Assembly: GCA_020444765.1 (NCBI GenBank)
Contig: JAGRHW010000062.1
Location: forward strand, 1-12,822
Reading direction: 5' to 3'
Length of the DNA stretch: 12,822 bases
Source of the DNA: Gammaproteobacteria bacterium
GTDB taxonomy: Bacteria; Pseudomonadota; Gammaproteobacteria; Granulosicoccales; Granulosicoccaceae
Below the pieces are notes generated by a model. That model worked only from the letters and a program-made list of their open reading frames with translations, was not told where the DNA came from and did not search any database. The position numbers and the translations under genes were made by a program. The stretch's first letter is position 1, and each line of letters opens with the position of its first letter. This document shows positions 5,908 to 12,822 of the stretch, one piece after another.

Positions 5908-7914
5908 CTAGGCTTCGAGTACCGCCTCGGACTTCCATTCCGCCATCAGTTCTTCAAAAGTGCCCGATGCCGTGGGCCTGGCAAGATAGAAGCCCTGCAC
6001 CTGGTCGCAGCCAAGCTCTCTGACGCCGCTGAGCTGTTCCTGCGACTCGACGCCTTCGGCAAGGATTTTCATATCCAGCTCCTGACCCATGCCGACCAAG
6101 GCATGTATGATCGCCTTGTTGGCCCGACCGTCGTGCAAACCCTGCACAAACGTCTGGTCTATCTTGAGCAGCTTGAACGGCAGCTTGCGCAGCATGTCCA
6201 GCGACATATGCCCTTTGCCAAAATTGTCGATCGACAATTGAAAGCCCATGTCGGCCAGTTCACCGAGTACCTGCGCGACCTGGCCCGGATCCTTGCTGGC
6301 GGAAATTTCCGTCAATTCGAGTTCGATACGCTCGGCGCTGGTTTGGTGGGTGTCGAGAATTGCGCGAAAATTATCAACCAGATCCTGGTCGAGCAATTGC
6401 GCGGGCGACAGATTGATTGACACACGGAACTGCTCGAAGCCGGCTTCGTCGGCCTCGGCAATCAATTTGCAGGCATCGCGTAACACCAGTTCACCAAGAT
6501 CGGCGATCAGCCCGGTCGCCTCGGCAAGCGGCACGAACGCGGCCGGCATCAACAGACCCTGACTTGGATGCCGCCAGCGCACCAGCGCCTCGGCACCGAT
6601 GATCTCACCGGTTTTCAGATCGCTGGTCGGCTGGTACCAGACATGTATTTGTTTGTCCTTGAGCCCTCGCGACAACTCGCGCTCACCGAGCAAACTGTTC
6701 AAGGCGCGCGATTGATCCATCGACGCCCTGTACAAGGCAACCTGCTTGCCCGACGTTTCGCGGGCCGTTATACGGGCGCGCAAAGCCTGGATCAACAGTT
6801 CTCCGGAATCGCGACCATCGACCGGGAAACGACTGATACCGGCGCTGCCGCTGATGCTGATATCCGCTTCCGGCAGCTGATAATCCTTGCCAAGCTCATC
6901 GAGCAATTGCTCCACGCAGTCAAGCAGCTCGGCTTCATCCAGATCCTCCTTGATACCGGTGATCAGACCGAACTCATCCTCGCCGATGCGCGCCAGCTGC
7001 ATGGCATGGATATCACCGCCGAGGCGGTCGGTAAAATCCGTATCGGCGAGTTTTTCCTGCAAACGCCGGGTCGCCTCTTCGAGCACCTGATCGCCGACGC
7101 CGTAACCAAAGGAATCGTTAACGCGCGCAAAGCCGTCAAAGTCGAAACTGACGATGGCCAGCGAACCGGGCTCCTCGATCGCGGTCAGTATATCCAGGTG
7201 ATGAACGAAGTTTTCCCGATTCGGCAAACCGGTAAGCCGGTCACGATCGGAAATGAATTTGAGACGCTGGCCGTACTGTTCGATATCATCGTTTTCTATA
7301 CGGTAAAGCTGGCTGGCTGTTTCACGGTTCGAGCCATCCAGGCTGTCGAGTTCATAAGCCGTGTTGCGCAGAATGACTTCAAAAAGTTTCAGCAAGGCGC
7401 CGTCGATCATGCCCTGCTCCGGCAACACGCCGACCAACAGGCCAAGCACATGCTCATCGGTGCGGATTGCGTGATAAACCAGCCATTCGCCATATTCAGA
7501 CGATTCCTTGAGCGCCGGCCGGTTGTTTTGCAACACCCGCACGATGGCGCCGGTCTGGCGCAGCCGGTCGAGCTCGGTCTGGATCCGCTTTTCACTGCCT
7601 TCCGGCGCGACTTCGGACAATTCCAGCATACAGTTGGCATTCACCCACATTAAGCCGCAGGCGCTGAATTCGAAAATATCACTGAGTTGCTTGACCAGAT
7701 TGGCGAGAACGGTCTGTTGATCGAGAAATTGTCGACGTTCGGCGGGTTGATGCAATTGGCTGGACAGAAACTCAAGCGCAGCGATTTGTTTTTCCCGCAA
7801 CCGCACGCCCTGGTTCAAGCGTTCGCGAAGCCGTATTTCCTTTTGTGAAACGATATCCTGGCGTAGCCGCCGGGCTACGAGATTCTTGGAGCTTACCAAC
7901 GATGATGAAGTCAT
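5908..7914 (-). CDS. GAF-like/GGDEF/EAL cyclic-di-GMP protein with altered active sites
   Basis: A 668-residue cytoplasmic protein; no membrane segment is seen. Residues 1-60 are polar and probably coiled coil. Residues 60-195 resemble a GAF sensory domain. A GGDEF domain follows (about 215-400) with FDFDGFARVNDSFG (257-270) and GEDEF (311-315) in place of GGDEF; no RxxD inhibitory site precedes it. An EAL domain follows (about 405-665). It keeps AEALVRW (Glu442), Asn501 in NLSPAQ, ELTE (533-536), Lys584 in KIDQTF, AEGVE (Glu620) and QGFYLARP. Loop 6, normally DDFGTGYSSL, reads DNFGKGHMSL, so the second metal-binding Asp is Asn564. By family knowledge this Asp matters for phosphodiesterase activity, so the protein may be a c-di-GMP receptor or a weak enzyme. 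Which activity remains is not settled. No strong ribosome binding site precedes ATG 7914. Confidence 0.93.
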   Translation of the reverse strand: MTSSSLVSSKNLVARRLRQDIVSQKEIRLRERLNQGVRLREKQIAALEFLSSQLHQPAERRQFLDQQTVLANLVKQLSDIFEFSACGLMWVNANCMLELSEVAPEGSEKRIQTELDRLRQTGAIVRVLQNNRPALKESSEYGEWLVYHAIRTDEHVLGLLVGVLPEQGMIDGALLKLFEVILRNTAYELDSLDGSNRETASQLYRIENDDIEQYGQRLKFISDRDRLTGLPNRENFVHHLDILTAIEEPGSLAIVSFDFDGFARVNDSFGYGVGDQVLEEATRRLQEKLADTDFTDRLGGDIHAMQLARIGEDEFGLITGIKEDLDEAELLDCVEQLLDELGKDYQLPEADISISGSAGISRFPVDGRDSGELLIQALRARITARETSGKQVALYRASMDQSRALNSLLGERELSRGLKDKQIHVWYQPTSDLKTGEIIGAEALVRWRHPSQGLLMPAAFVPLAEATGLIADLGELVLRDACKLIAEADEAGFEQFRVSINLSPAQLLDQDLVDNFRAILDTHQTSAERIELELTEISASKDPGQVAQVLGELADMGFQLSIDNFGKGHMSLDMLRKLPFKLLKIDQTFVQGLHDGRANKAIIHALVGMGQELDMKILAEGVESQEQLSGVRELGCDQVQGFYLARPTASGTFEELMAEWKSEAVLEA

Positions 7915-8309
7915 GTGCGAGATTTCAGCTTCTCAGATAGACACTCCCTTTACTGTTCCGCAAAGGATAAATAGTGATGGGAATGAACGTTGTTTCATTT
8001 CGTTGCGTCGTCTGCTGCCCCACAAAACATCCAGGCTTGTATTAAATCCGCTATAGACGACACTTGTCTTGAGTTATCCGGCGCTTGCTGCAACGGACGG
8101 CACATTGCAACACGACCACGCCCCGATTGCAAGCCAAAAATAACCTTCATTGGAGACCGCTATTGGAATCTAATCAGCGACTTGCGCTTGACTGTTGTAT
8201 GAAAATATCATCAAACGCCCGCAGCTCCGTCATTCCACTTTGGGTAAGGCGCCAACTACAATTTTTTACAATCCAGCGCGTGCCGCCAGTGCAGTGTTTG
8301 CGAGTGTTG
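7915..8309. other. Gene-poor intergenic stretch
   Basis: About 395 bases between the GGDEF/EAL gene and the end of rlmI. I see no supportable gene, tRNA or terminator. It contains the word ATTGCAA twice at 8104-8110 and 8126-8132 (22 bases apart, close to two helical turns) and a related palindrome TTGCTGCAA at 8085-8093. These may be operator half-sites for the GGDEF/EAL gene, whose promoter should lie here, but no convincing -35/-10 pair was found. The stretch could also contain a decayed gene or small RNA that I cannot recognise. Confidence 0.4.
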
Positions 8310-9497
8310 TCAAGCGCTTTGTAGCCTGGCGAAAATCGTTTTCAGGTAATCGGTTTCAGGCATCGCCGCATTGACCGGATGATCGGGTCCCTGCCCGCCG
8401 CGCGCAAGGATCTGCAGATGACGGCGGTTTTTACGCGCTGCCCTGAGCATGGCGCTGTTCAAGTCCTGGCGTGTCAGGTGTTGCGAGCAGGATGCACAAA
8501 CCAGTATCCCGTCGTCTTCCAGCAGCCCCATGGCCAGCCGGTTGATAAGCTCGTACTGGCGCAGACCGGCCGTATGATCTTTTTTGCGTTTGATAAACGC
8601 AGGCGGGTCCAGTACCACAATATCAAAACGGCGCGCTGATTCCTGTAATACTCGCATCTGTTCAAGTGCGTCCCCGCACTGTGAAGAAAAGCGATCGGCG
8701 TAGCCGTTGAGCGCGGCATTGCTCTCGGCCAGCTTCAGCGCCGGCGCGGAGGCATCAATCGCGACAACCTCCTGCGCGCCACCGGCCGCCGCGTTTATCG
8801 CCCAGCCGCCAAGATAGGAAAACACATCCAGCACCCGTTTACCGGCCGTCAAACGTTGCAAAAAAGCGCGGTTTTCCCGATGATCATAGAACCAGCCGGT
8901 TTTTTGCCCGCTCATCAGTGGCGCGTGGAAGTTCAGACCATTCTCACGCAAGGTGATTTGATCCCGCTCTTCACCATAAACGAATTCATTATGCAGCGGC
9001 AGGTTTTCCAGCTTACGGACCGAACTGTCGTTTCTAAGCAGAATACTTGATGGCGACAGGCTGTCACGCAACACATCCAGGATAACATCACGCTGCCGCT
9101 CCATGCCTGCAGTATTGATCTGCAAAACCAGCACGTCATCGTAGCGATCGATAATCAGGCCCGGCAGAAAATCCCCCTCGCCATGCACCAGCCGGTAAAA
9201 CGGCTCCTCATAGAACATCTGCCGTAGCGTCAACGCGCTTTGGAGTCTCTGGCGAATCAGCGCGGCGTCGAACGGCCGGCCGGAATCCCTGCTGCACAAG
9301 CGCGCGCAAATCAGCGAAGCCGGATTGACATACACATAGCCGAGAAAATCCCCGCGGCTGGATTCAAGCCTGGCACTTTCACCCGGCTCAAACGCCACCA
9401 GCGGGGTCGCGCGGGTATCCACTTCATTACTGAATATCCAGAGATGGCCGGCCAGCAGACGGCGCTCTTCGTTTTTTCGAAGTTTGAGGGTTTTCAT
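8310..9497 (-). CDS. rlmI: 23S rRNA (cytosine1962-C5)-methyltransferase, RlmI type
   Basis: A 395-residue protein, close to the E. coli RlmI length (396). It methylates C1962 of 23S rRNA with SAM. Residues 1-70 form a PUA RNA-binding domain (RRLLAGHLWIFSNEV at 12-26), 75-185 the linking region, and 190-395 the methyltransferase. The last shows SGQKTGWF (196-203), the SAM motif VLDVFSYLGGW (222-232), VVAIDAS (244-250), VVLDPPAF (294-301) and CASCSQHL (334-341), which contains the likely catalytic Cys337. The assignment to RlmI rather than a close paralogue rests on this whole-length pattern. The ATG at 9497 has a poor ribosome binding site. It is preceded on the same strand by the rsd gene after 142 bases, so it may have its own promoter. 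Confidence 0.92.
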   Translation of the reverse strand: MKTLKLRKNEERRLLAGHLWIFSNEVDTRATPLVAFEPGESARLESSRGDFLGYVYVNPASLICARLCSRDSGRPFDAALIRQRLQSALTLRQMFYEEPFYRLVHGEGDFLPGLIIDRYDDVLVLQINTAGMERQRDVILDVLRDSLSPSSILLRNDSSVRKLENLPLHNEFVYGEERDQITLRENGLNFHAPLMSGQKTGWFYDHRENRAFLQRLTAGKRVLDVFSYLGGWAINAAAGGAQEVVAIDASAPALKLAESNAALNGYADRFSSQCGDALEQMRVLQESARRFDIVVLDPPAFIKRKKDHTAGLRQYELINRLAMGLLEDDGILVCASCSQHLTRQDLNSAMLRAARKNRRHLQILARGGQGPDHPVNAAMPETDYLKTIFARLQSA

Positions 9498-9611
9498 CGG
9501 AAACGGTTAGCGGGAATAAACGACCGGCAGGCAGCGGACATGGATACTATCTGTTCGAGGCAGCCAACGGATTGCAGGCGACAACACATCGGGCACTGAT
9601 CGGCGAAAGCC

Positions 9612-9632
9612 ACCGGTAAAACATGCACCGGT
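9612..9632 (-). terminator. Weak hairpin after the rsd stop
   Basis: ACCGGT occurs at 9612-9617 and 9627-9632; being self-complementary, the two copies can form a six-pair stem with a nine-base loop, seven bases past the rsd stop. There is no T tract after it (GGCTTTCG follows), so it may only stabilise the 3' end of the transcript. Confidence 0.3.
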
Positions 9633-9639
9633 AGGGAGT

Positions 9640-10155
9640 TTATTTTTTCTGCAAGGCAGCGAGAATTTCGTCTTCGAGTTCACCGCGAACGGCAAGCACT
9701 TCACCGATTTCGGAAATATCCCTGTCGAAGGTCAGCAGCTCTTCGTCGGTTGCGGCAAAGCGATCATACTTGTCGTTGAAGTCGACAATTTTATCGGTGG
9801 TTTGGGCAATACCGGGATAAACGCGGTCGGAAGCTTCCTTGACAGTCTGCCGGCGCTCTTTGCCTTCGATGATACGCTGGTAAATTTCAAAATGGCCAAG
9901 CGCGGTGTAGTCCATCAACAACTGCAAAAAGGTTCTGACATCGGAAGCACGGGCTCTTTTCTCTTCCTGCTCATCGTCGGCATCGTCGAAATCCAGATCG
10001 TCGAAGGATTTCAGTCTCGCCAGTTTACCATAGGCCACAAGTACTTCCTGCCGCTCCCTGATCAGGCTGTTTACCGTTGTTTCGATCCGTGCACGGCGTT
10101 CATGTCCACCGGCCTGTGTTGCCGTGAAATCAGAAGCTGCATCGTTTGTGGTCAT
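9640..10155 (-). CDS. rsd: Rsd/AlgQ family regulator (anti-sigma-70)
   Basis: A 171-residue helical protein of the Rsd/AlgQ family. E. coli Rsd binds region 4 of sigma-70 and helps alternative sigma factors compete for core polymerase in stationary phase; Pseudomonas AlgQ has a related role. Recognised by the alignment of LIRERQEVLVAYGKL (31-45), LLMDYTALGHFEIYQRI (79-95) and DISEIGEVLAVRGELEDEIL (146-165) with Rsd. Two features stand out: an N-terminal extension of about 20 residues and an acidic insertion (52-65, ten of fourteen residues Asp or Glu) between the first two helices. I chose ATG 10155 because GGAG (10162-10165) lies six bases upstream; an ATG four codons earlier overlaps that site. 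Cytoplasmic. Confidence 0.88.
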   Translation of the reverse strand: MTTNDAASDFTATQAGGHERRARIETTVNSLIRERQEVLVAYGKLARLKSFDDLDFDDADDEQEEKRARASDVRTFLQLLMDYTALGHFEIYQRIIEGKERRQTVKEASDRVYPGIAQTTDKIVDFNDKYDRFAATDEELLTFDRDISEIGEVLAVRGELEDEILAALQKK

Positions 10156-10357
10156 GTATGACTCCATCGTCCGTCGTTGTAGACTTGCTTGCCAATCCGC
10201 TTGTCATGCCGTACCTGGATTAATCCGGCAACTGTTACAGGTAATAATATACAGAGTTAAAGCAAGTTGCATCCCAAAGTTGATGAGTGTTACAAATTGC
10301 TTACATGCAAGCGGCACGTCAACGCAAGCCTCCAGCTGGCAGCAATCTCGAGAATGA
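10156..10357 (-). promoter_or_regulatory. rsd upstream region with palindrome
   Basis: A gap between ycgN and rsd containing GCTTACATGCAAGC at 10299-10312, a near-perfect palindrome (GCTT, CATG, AAGC), and TATATT/TATTAT words near 10245-10255 that could be a -10 element. No well-spaced -35 box is seen, which is compatible with (but does not show) a non-sigma-70 promoter. Confidence 0.3.
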
Positions 10358-10825
10358 TCAAGGCGTGTACACCTGGTCATCCTCATCGAAATCGATAATC
10401 AGCTCCGCATAAAGGCTTTCATCCACGTAGTCTTCATTGATTGCCCAGTCACGCACCGACATCCCGGCTGCATGTACCGCATCCCTGTCGGCGCAACGCA
10501 GATGATGCCAGGCCGGTAACTCACGCCCTTCGTTCAGCCGCCGATAGGCGCAACTCGGTGGTAGCCATTTGCTTTTTTCCTCACTCAGCGGCGCGACGTT
10601 GGTACAGTCGCCGACCAATTGCAGGCGGTTTTTATAATCCTTGCAACGGCAGGTTTCCAGATCCAGCAGACGGCAGGCGACACGGGTGAAAAACGTCTGC
10701 CCGGTATCTATATCCTCAAGCTTTTGCAGACAGCAACGCGCGCAGCCGTCACACAGGGATTCCCATTCCTCTGACGTCAGTTCATCCAGGCGCTTGTCAC
10801 GCCAGAAAACAGTATGCTCGGTCAT
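10358..10825 (-). CDS. ycgN: YcgN family cysteine cluster protein (UPF0260)
   Basis: A 155-residue cytoplasmic protein of the YcgN family, which carries a zinc- or iron-chelating CxxCxxCC region; the function in bacteria is unknown. Match to E. coli YcgN is clear in the order DEL-EEWESLCDGCARCC (14-32), FFTRVACRLLDLETCRC (45-61), DC (73-74), WLPPSCAYRRLNEGRELPAWH (87-107) and MSVRDWAI (122-129). Conserved Cys: 25, 28, 31, 32, 51, 59, 61, 74, 92, plus a less common Cys111. A29 replaces the usual Gly of the DGCG block. The C-terminus is an acidic tail (145-150). Starts at ATG 10825 with AAAGGTG about 14 bases before it. Lies upstream of rsd but 202 bases away, so shared transcription is unclear. 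Confidence 0.93.
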   Translation of the reverse strand: MTEHTVFWRDKRLDELTSEEWESLCDGCARCCLQKLEDIDTGQTFFTRVACRLLDLETCRCKDYKNRLQLVGDCTNVAPLSEEKSKWLPPSCAYRRLNEGRELPAWHHLRCADRDAVHAAGMSVRDWAINEDYVDESLYAELIIDFDEDDQVYTP

Positions 10826-11104
10826 AAACGCTGATTTTCACCTTTGCCTTACACAGGATTTATTCGCTAATCCGCCAAGCATAGCGGAAAAAACGCCGGC
10901 TGAATCGACGCATTGTTTTCGCCGCCGCATGATGCAGACCATTTTGGAATTCACGGATCAGTCATGAAAACAGGCAAAAATGCCCTCATATGATGCAAAA
11001 AACGCCCATAGCGACAGCAATGACATCATGCAGCAATAATTTTCTGCAATCTGCCAAAGCCTGATCCATAATGTCCAGAGTCAACGATTCGGAGCCATAT
11101 AAAC
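10826..11104. promoter_or_regulatory. Divergent ycgN / phosphofructokinase promoter region
   Basis: A 279-base divergent gap with no gene. It contains TCCGC/GCGGA, a five-pair stem with an eight-base loop at 10871-10888; a GGCA/TGCC hairpin at 10973-10984; and the word AAAAAACGCC at 10888-10897 and 10997-11006, each next to a CATAGCG word. A weak promoter for the plus-strand gene is CTGCAA (11044-11049), 17 bases, CATAAT (11067-11072). The ribosome binding site is GGAG at 11091-11094, ten bases before ATG 11105. Confidence 0.4.
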
Positions 11105-12421
11105 ATGCCGGACACAGATAGTTTTGCCATAGAACAGCTCGGACCCTGCAAGCTTAATAACCCCCTGACCGAAAAACAGTACTTCAGGTTTCGCGAGGAT
11201 GATGAAAAAATCCCGCTCAATCCCGTCTATCGGAATACACCCTCCGAAGGATCCATGGAACTGGCCGGCGCACGCCGGAAAATCTATTTTCAGCCGGGCC
11301 GGACCCGCGCCGCCATCGTTACCTGCGGCGGCCTCTGCCCGGGGATCAACGCCGTAATACGCGGCATAGTAATGCAACTCTGGCATATTTACGGCTGCAA
11401 GGACATCATCGGCATACGCTACGGATTTGGCGGGCTGACGGAAAATGCACCGCCTCCCATCGAACTGAATCCGACCATCGTCAACGATCTCAAGACACGC
11501 GGCGGCACGATACTCGGCACCTCACGCGGTACGCCGCCGACCGACCAACTGGTTGACAGCCTGGAATGGAAAAACATCGATATCCTGTTCGTGATCGGCG
11601 GCGACGGCTCGATGCGCGGCGCCAACGCCATCTGGGAAGAAGTCAAAAAACGCGGGCTGAAAAAATCCATCATCGGCGTGCCGAAAACCATCGACAACGA
11701 CATTCCCTTCGTCACACGCTCGTTCGGCTTTGAAACCGCCGTTGCCGAAGCCTGCGAAGCGGTCAACTGCGCCAGCACGGAAGCGCGCGGGATACGCAAC
11801 GGTATCGGCATCGTCAAACTGATGGGACGCAATGCCGGTTATATCGCTGCCAATGCCTGTCTGGCTTCGGGTAACGCCAACTTTTGCCTGATTCCGGAAG
11901 TCGCTTTCGCGCTTGACGGTCCCGGTGGTTTTCTGGACCTGCTGGAACGCCGCCTGCGTCTGCGCCACAACGCAGTGATCGTGATCGCCGAAGGCGCGGG
12001 ACAGGAATTTTTCGCCGATCAGGACCTTGGCAGCGACGCTTCGGGCAACCGGAAGCTCGGCGATATCGGCCTGCTGCTCAAGGAACGCATCAGCACCTAT
12101 CTGAAAAAAGTCGGTCTCGACAATTCCATCAAATATATCGAGCCGAGTTATCTGATCCGCTCGACCGGGCCGAATGCCAACGATCAGCTTTTCTGCGACA
12201 CCTGCGCACGCGCCGCCGTACACGCCGCGCTGGCCGGCAAAAGCGGGCTGCTGATCGGCAACCGTTTTCGACATATTGTGCATGTGCCGATGCGGGCACT
12301 GGCAGGCAAGGAACGCAAGGTTAACCCGGACGGGGATTTGTGGTTCAGTGTGCGGGAGAACACCGGGCAGCCGCAATACATCGGCACCCAGGCTTCATCA
12401 GAACAGGCCGAAGAGTCCTGA
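11105..12421 (+). CDS. 6-phosphofructokinase of the PPi-PFK-derived lineage
   Basis: A 438-residue cytoplasmic phosphofructokinase that phosphorylates fructose 6-phosphate to fructose 1,6-bisphosphate. It has the long N-terminal extension (about 65 residues) typical of the PPi-PFK-derived branch that includes kinetoplastid ATP-PFK. Motifs: VTCGGLCPGINAVIRG (72-87), GFGGL (107-111), GTSRG (138-142), IGGDGSMRGA (164-173), VPKTIDNDI (192-200), KLMGRNAGYIA (238-248), LIPEVAF (262-268) and KYIEPSYLIRS (343-353). Gly168 (GGDGS) is the ATP type, where PPi enzymes have Asp; Lys194 (PKTIDND) is the PPi type, where most ATP enzymes have Gly. Kinetoplastid ATP-dependent enzymes share this Gly-Lys pair, so I favour ATP but the donor is not proven. 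The gene converges with fbp, 25 bases apart, with no clear terminator between. Confidence 0.93.
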   Translation: MPDTDSFAIEQLGPCKLNNPLTEKQYFRFREDDEKIPLNPVYRNTPSEGSMELAGARRKIYFQPGRTRAAIVTCGGLCPGINAVIRGIVMQLWHIYGCKDIIGIRYGFGGLTENAPPPIELNPTIVNDLKTRGGTILGTSRGTPPTDQLVDSLEWKNIDILFVIGGDGSMRGANAIWEEVKKRGLKKSIIGVPKTIDNDIPFVTRSFGFETAVAEACEAVNCASTEARGIRNGIGIVKLMGRNAGYIAANACLASGNANFCLIPEVAFALDGPGGFLDLLERRLRLRHNAVIVIAEGAGQEFFADQDLGSDASGNRKLGDIGLLLKERISTYLKKVGLDNSIKYIEPSYLIRSTGPNANDQLFCDTCARAAVHAALAGKSGLLIGNRFRHIVHVPMRALAGKERKVNPDGDLWFSVRENTGQPQYIGTQASSEQAEES

Positions 12422-12446
12422 CACTCTCCGGCCTGGCCGTCGTTCT

Positions 12447-12822
12447 TTAGCTGTTATGATAGTCGATCAGCCGCTGGATCTCGTTTTTCGAACCCATCAT
12501 CACCGGTACGCGTTGATGCAGTCCATGCGGCTGTACGTCCATGATGCGGCCGTGACCGGTGCTGGCCAGCCCGCCAGCCTGCTCGACGATAAAACTCATC
12601 GGGTTGGCTTCGTAGAGCAGGCGCAGACGACCTTCCTTACCCTGCTTTTTCAGCTTGGCATCCTGCGGATAGATAAAAATACCACCGCGGCACAGTAAAC
12701 GATGCACGTCGGCCACCATGGAACCGATCCAGCGCATATTGAAGTCCTCGCCACGCGGCCCTTCCTTACCGGCCAGCAACTCGTCGATGTAACGTTTCAT
12801 CGGCGGTTCCCAGTGGCGGATA
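12447..12822 (-). CDS. fbp: Fructose-1,6-bisphosphatase class I, C-terminal part
   Basis: The last 124 codons of class I FBPase; the gene starts beyond the right edge. It hydrolyses fructose 1,6-bisphosphate to fructose 6-phosphate in gluconeogenesis or the Calvin cycle. Visible: the [17 protein letters not shown] region near the window edge, [43 protein letters not shown] and the C-terminal [16 protein letters not shown]. All are conserved in the family, including the substrate-binding RWIGS and the metal-proximal YEANPM. The reverse activity of the neighbouring phosphofructokinase gives a PFK/FBPase pair at one locus. Confidence 0.95.
   Translation of the reverse strand, partial: IRHWEPPMKRYIDELLAGKEGPRGEDFNMRWIGSMVADVHRLLCRGGIFIYPQDAKLKKQGKEGRLRLLYEANPMSFIVEQAGGLASTGHGRIMDVQPHGLHQRVPVMMGSKNEIQRLIDYHNS

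Noticed and set aside
6568..7653. Plus-strand open frame of 361 codons antisense to the GGDEF/EAL gene
   Set aside because: It mirrors a clearly real gene on the other strand; its protein shows no domain and long antisense frames are common in GC-rich coding sequence.
7995..8150. Minus-strand reading frame of 51 codons starting at ATG 8150
   Set aside because: No ribosome binding site, no recognisable composition or domain; chance is the simplest explanation.
8085..8324. Plus-strand reading frames in the gap after 7914, one of which resembles junk proteins read antisense to tRNA genes (WRPLLESNQRL)
   Set aside because: I tried to fold a minus-strand tRNA ending near 8151; the T arm and acceptor stem do not pair, and no anticodon arm fits. 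The frames have no ribosome binding site.
10871..10888. Hairpin TCCGC/GCGGA followed by six A as a possible terminator
   Set aside because: The A run gives T before, not after, the stem on the minus strand, and there is no T run on the plus strand, so it is wrong for an intrinsic terminator in either direction.
11522..12376. Minus-strand open frame of 284 codons antisense to the phosphofructokinase gene
   Set aside because: Shadow of a strongly conserved gene; no recognisable domain in its translation.
12422..12446. CGGCC-T-GGCCG between the phosphofructokinase and fbp genes as a bidirectional terminator
   Set aside because: A one-base loop cannot form; opening the stem to a workable loop leaves only about three pairs, and no T tract follows.

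Overview
The window is an ordinary-looking chromosomal stretch from a gammaproteobacterium outside the enteric group. The basis is gene content and order: a pdxA-rsmA-apaG-apaH run that meets folA tail to tail, an lgt-thyA-folA run, and Rsd/AlgQ, YcgN and RlmI family proteins, a combination typical of Gammaproteobacteria. Base composition is moderately GC-rich and looks even throughout. I see no integrase, transposase, phage gene, CRISPR array, tRNA or rRNA.

Layout. (1) Positions 1-2547, plus strand: the end of pdxA (vitamin B6 synthesis), rsmA (16S rRNA dimethylation), apaG and apaH (Ap4A hydrolysis), probably one operon. (2) Positions 2554-4873, minus strand: lgt, thyA, folA and a 66-residue two-helix membrane protein, each start touching or overlapping the previous stop, with a plausible sigma-70 promoter at 4925-4954. 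ThyA converts methylene-tetrahydrofolate to dihydrofolate and FolA reduces it back, so these two genes form a metabolic pair. (3) Positions 4980-5681, minus strand: two small unrecognised genes (77 and 149 residues, the second cysteine-rich) behind their own promoter-like sequence. (4) Positions 5908-7914, minus strand: a cytoplasmic GAF-like/GGDEF/EAL protein with changes in both c-di-GMP motifs. (5) A gene-poor stretch of about 395 bases. (6) Positions 8310-10825, minus strand: rlmI, an Rsd/AlgQ-type sigma-70 binding regulator and a YcgN-type cysteine cluster protein. (7) Positions 11105-12822: a phosphofructokinase of the PPi-PFK-derived lineage, convergent with the 3' part of class I fructose-1,6-bisphosphatase; the two catalyse opposite directions of the same glycolytic step.

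I found no clear undescribed multi-gene system. The best leads are the two-gene unknown operon, the degenerate GGDEF/EAL protein, unusual active-site residues in DHFR, the uncertain phosphoryl donor of the phosphofructokinase, an acidic insertion in the Rsd homologue, and the membrane microprotein in the folate operon.
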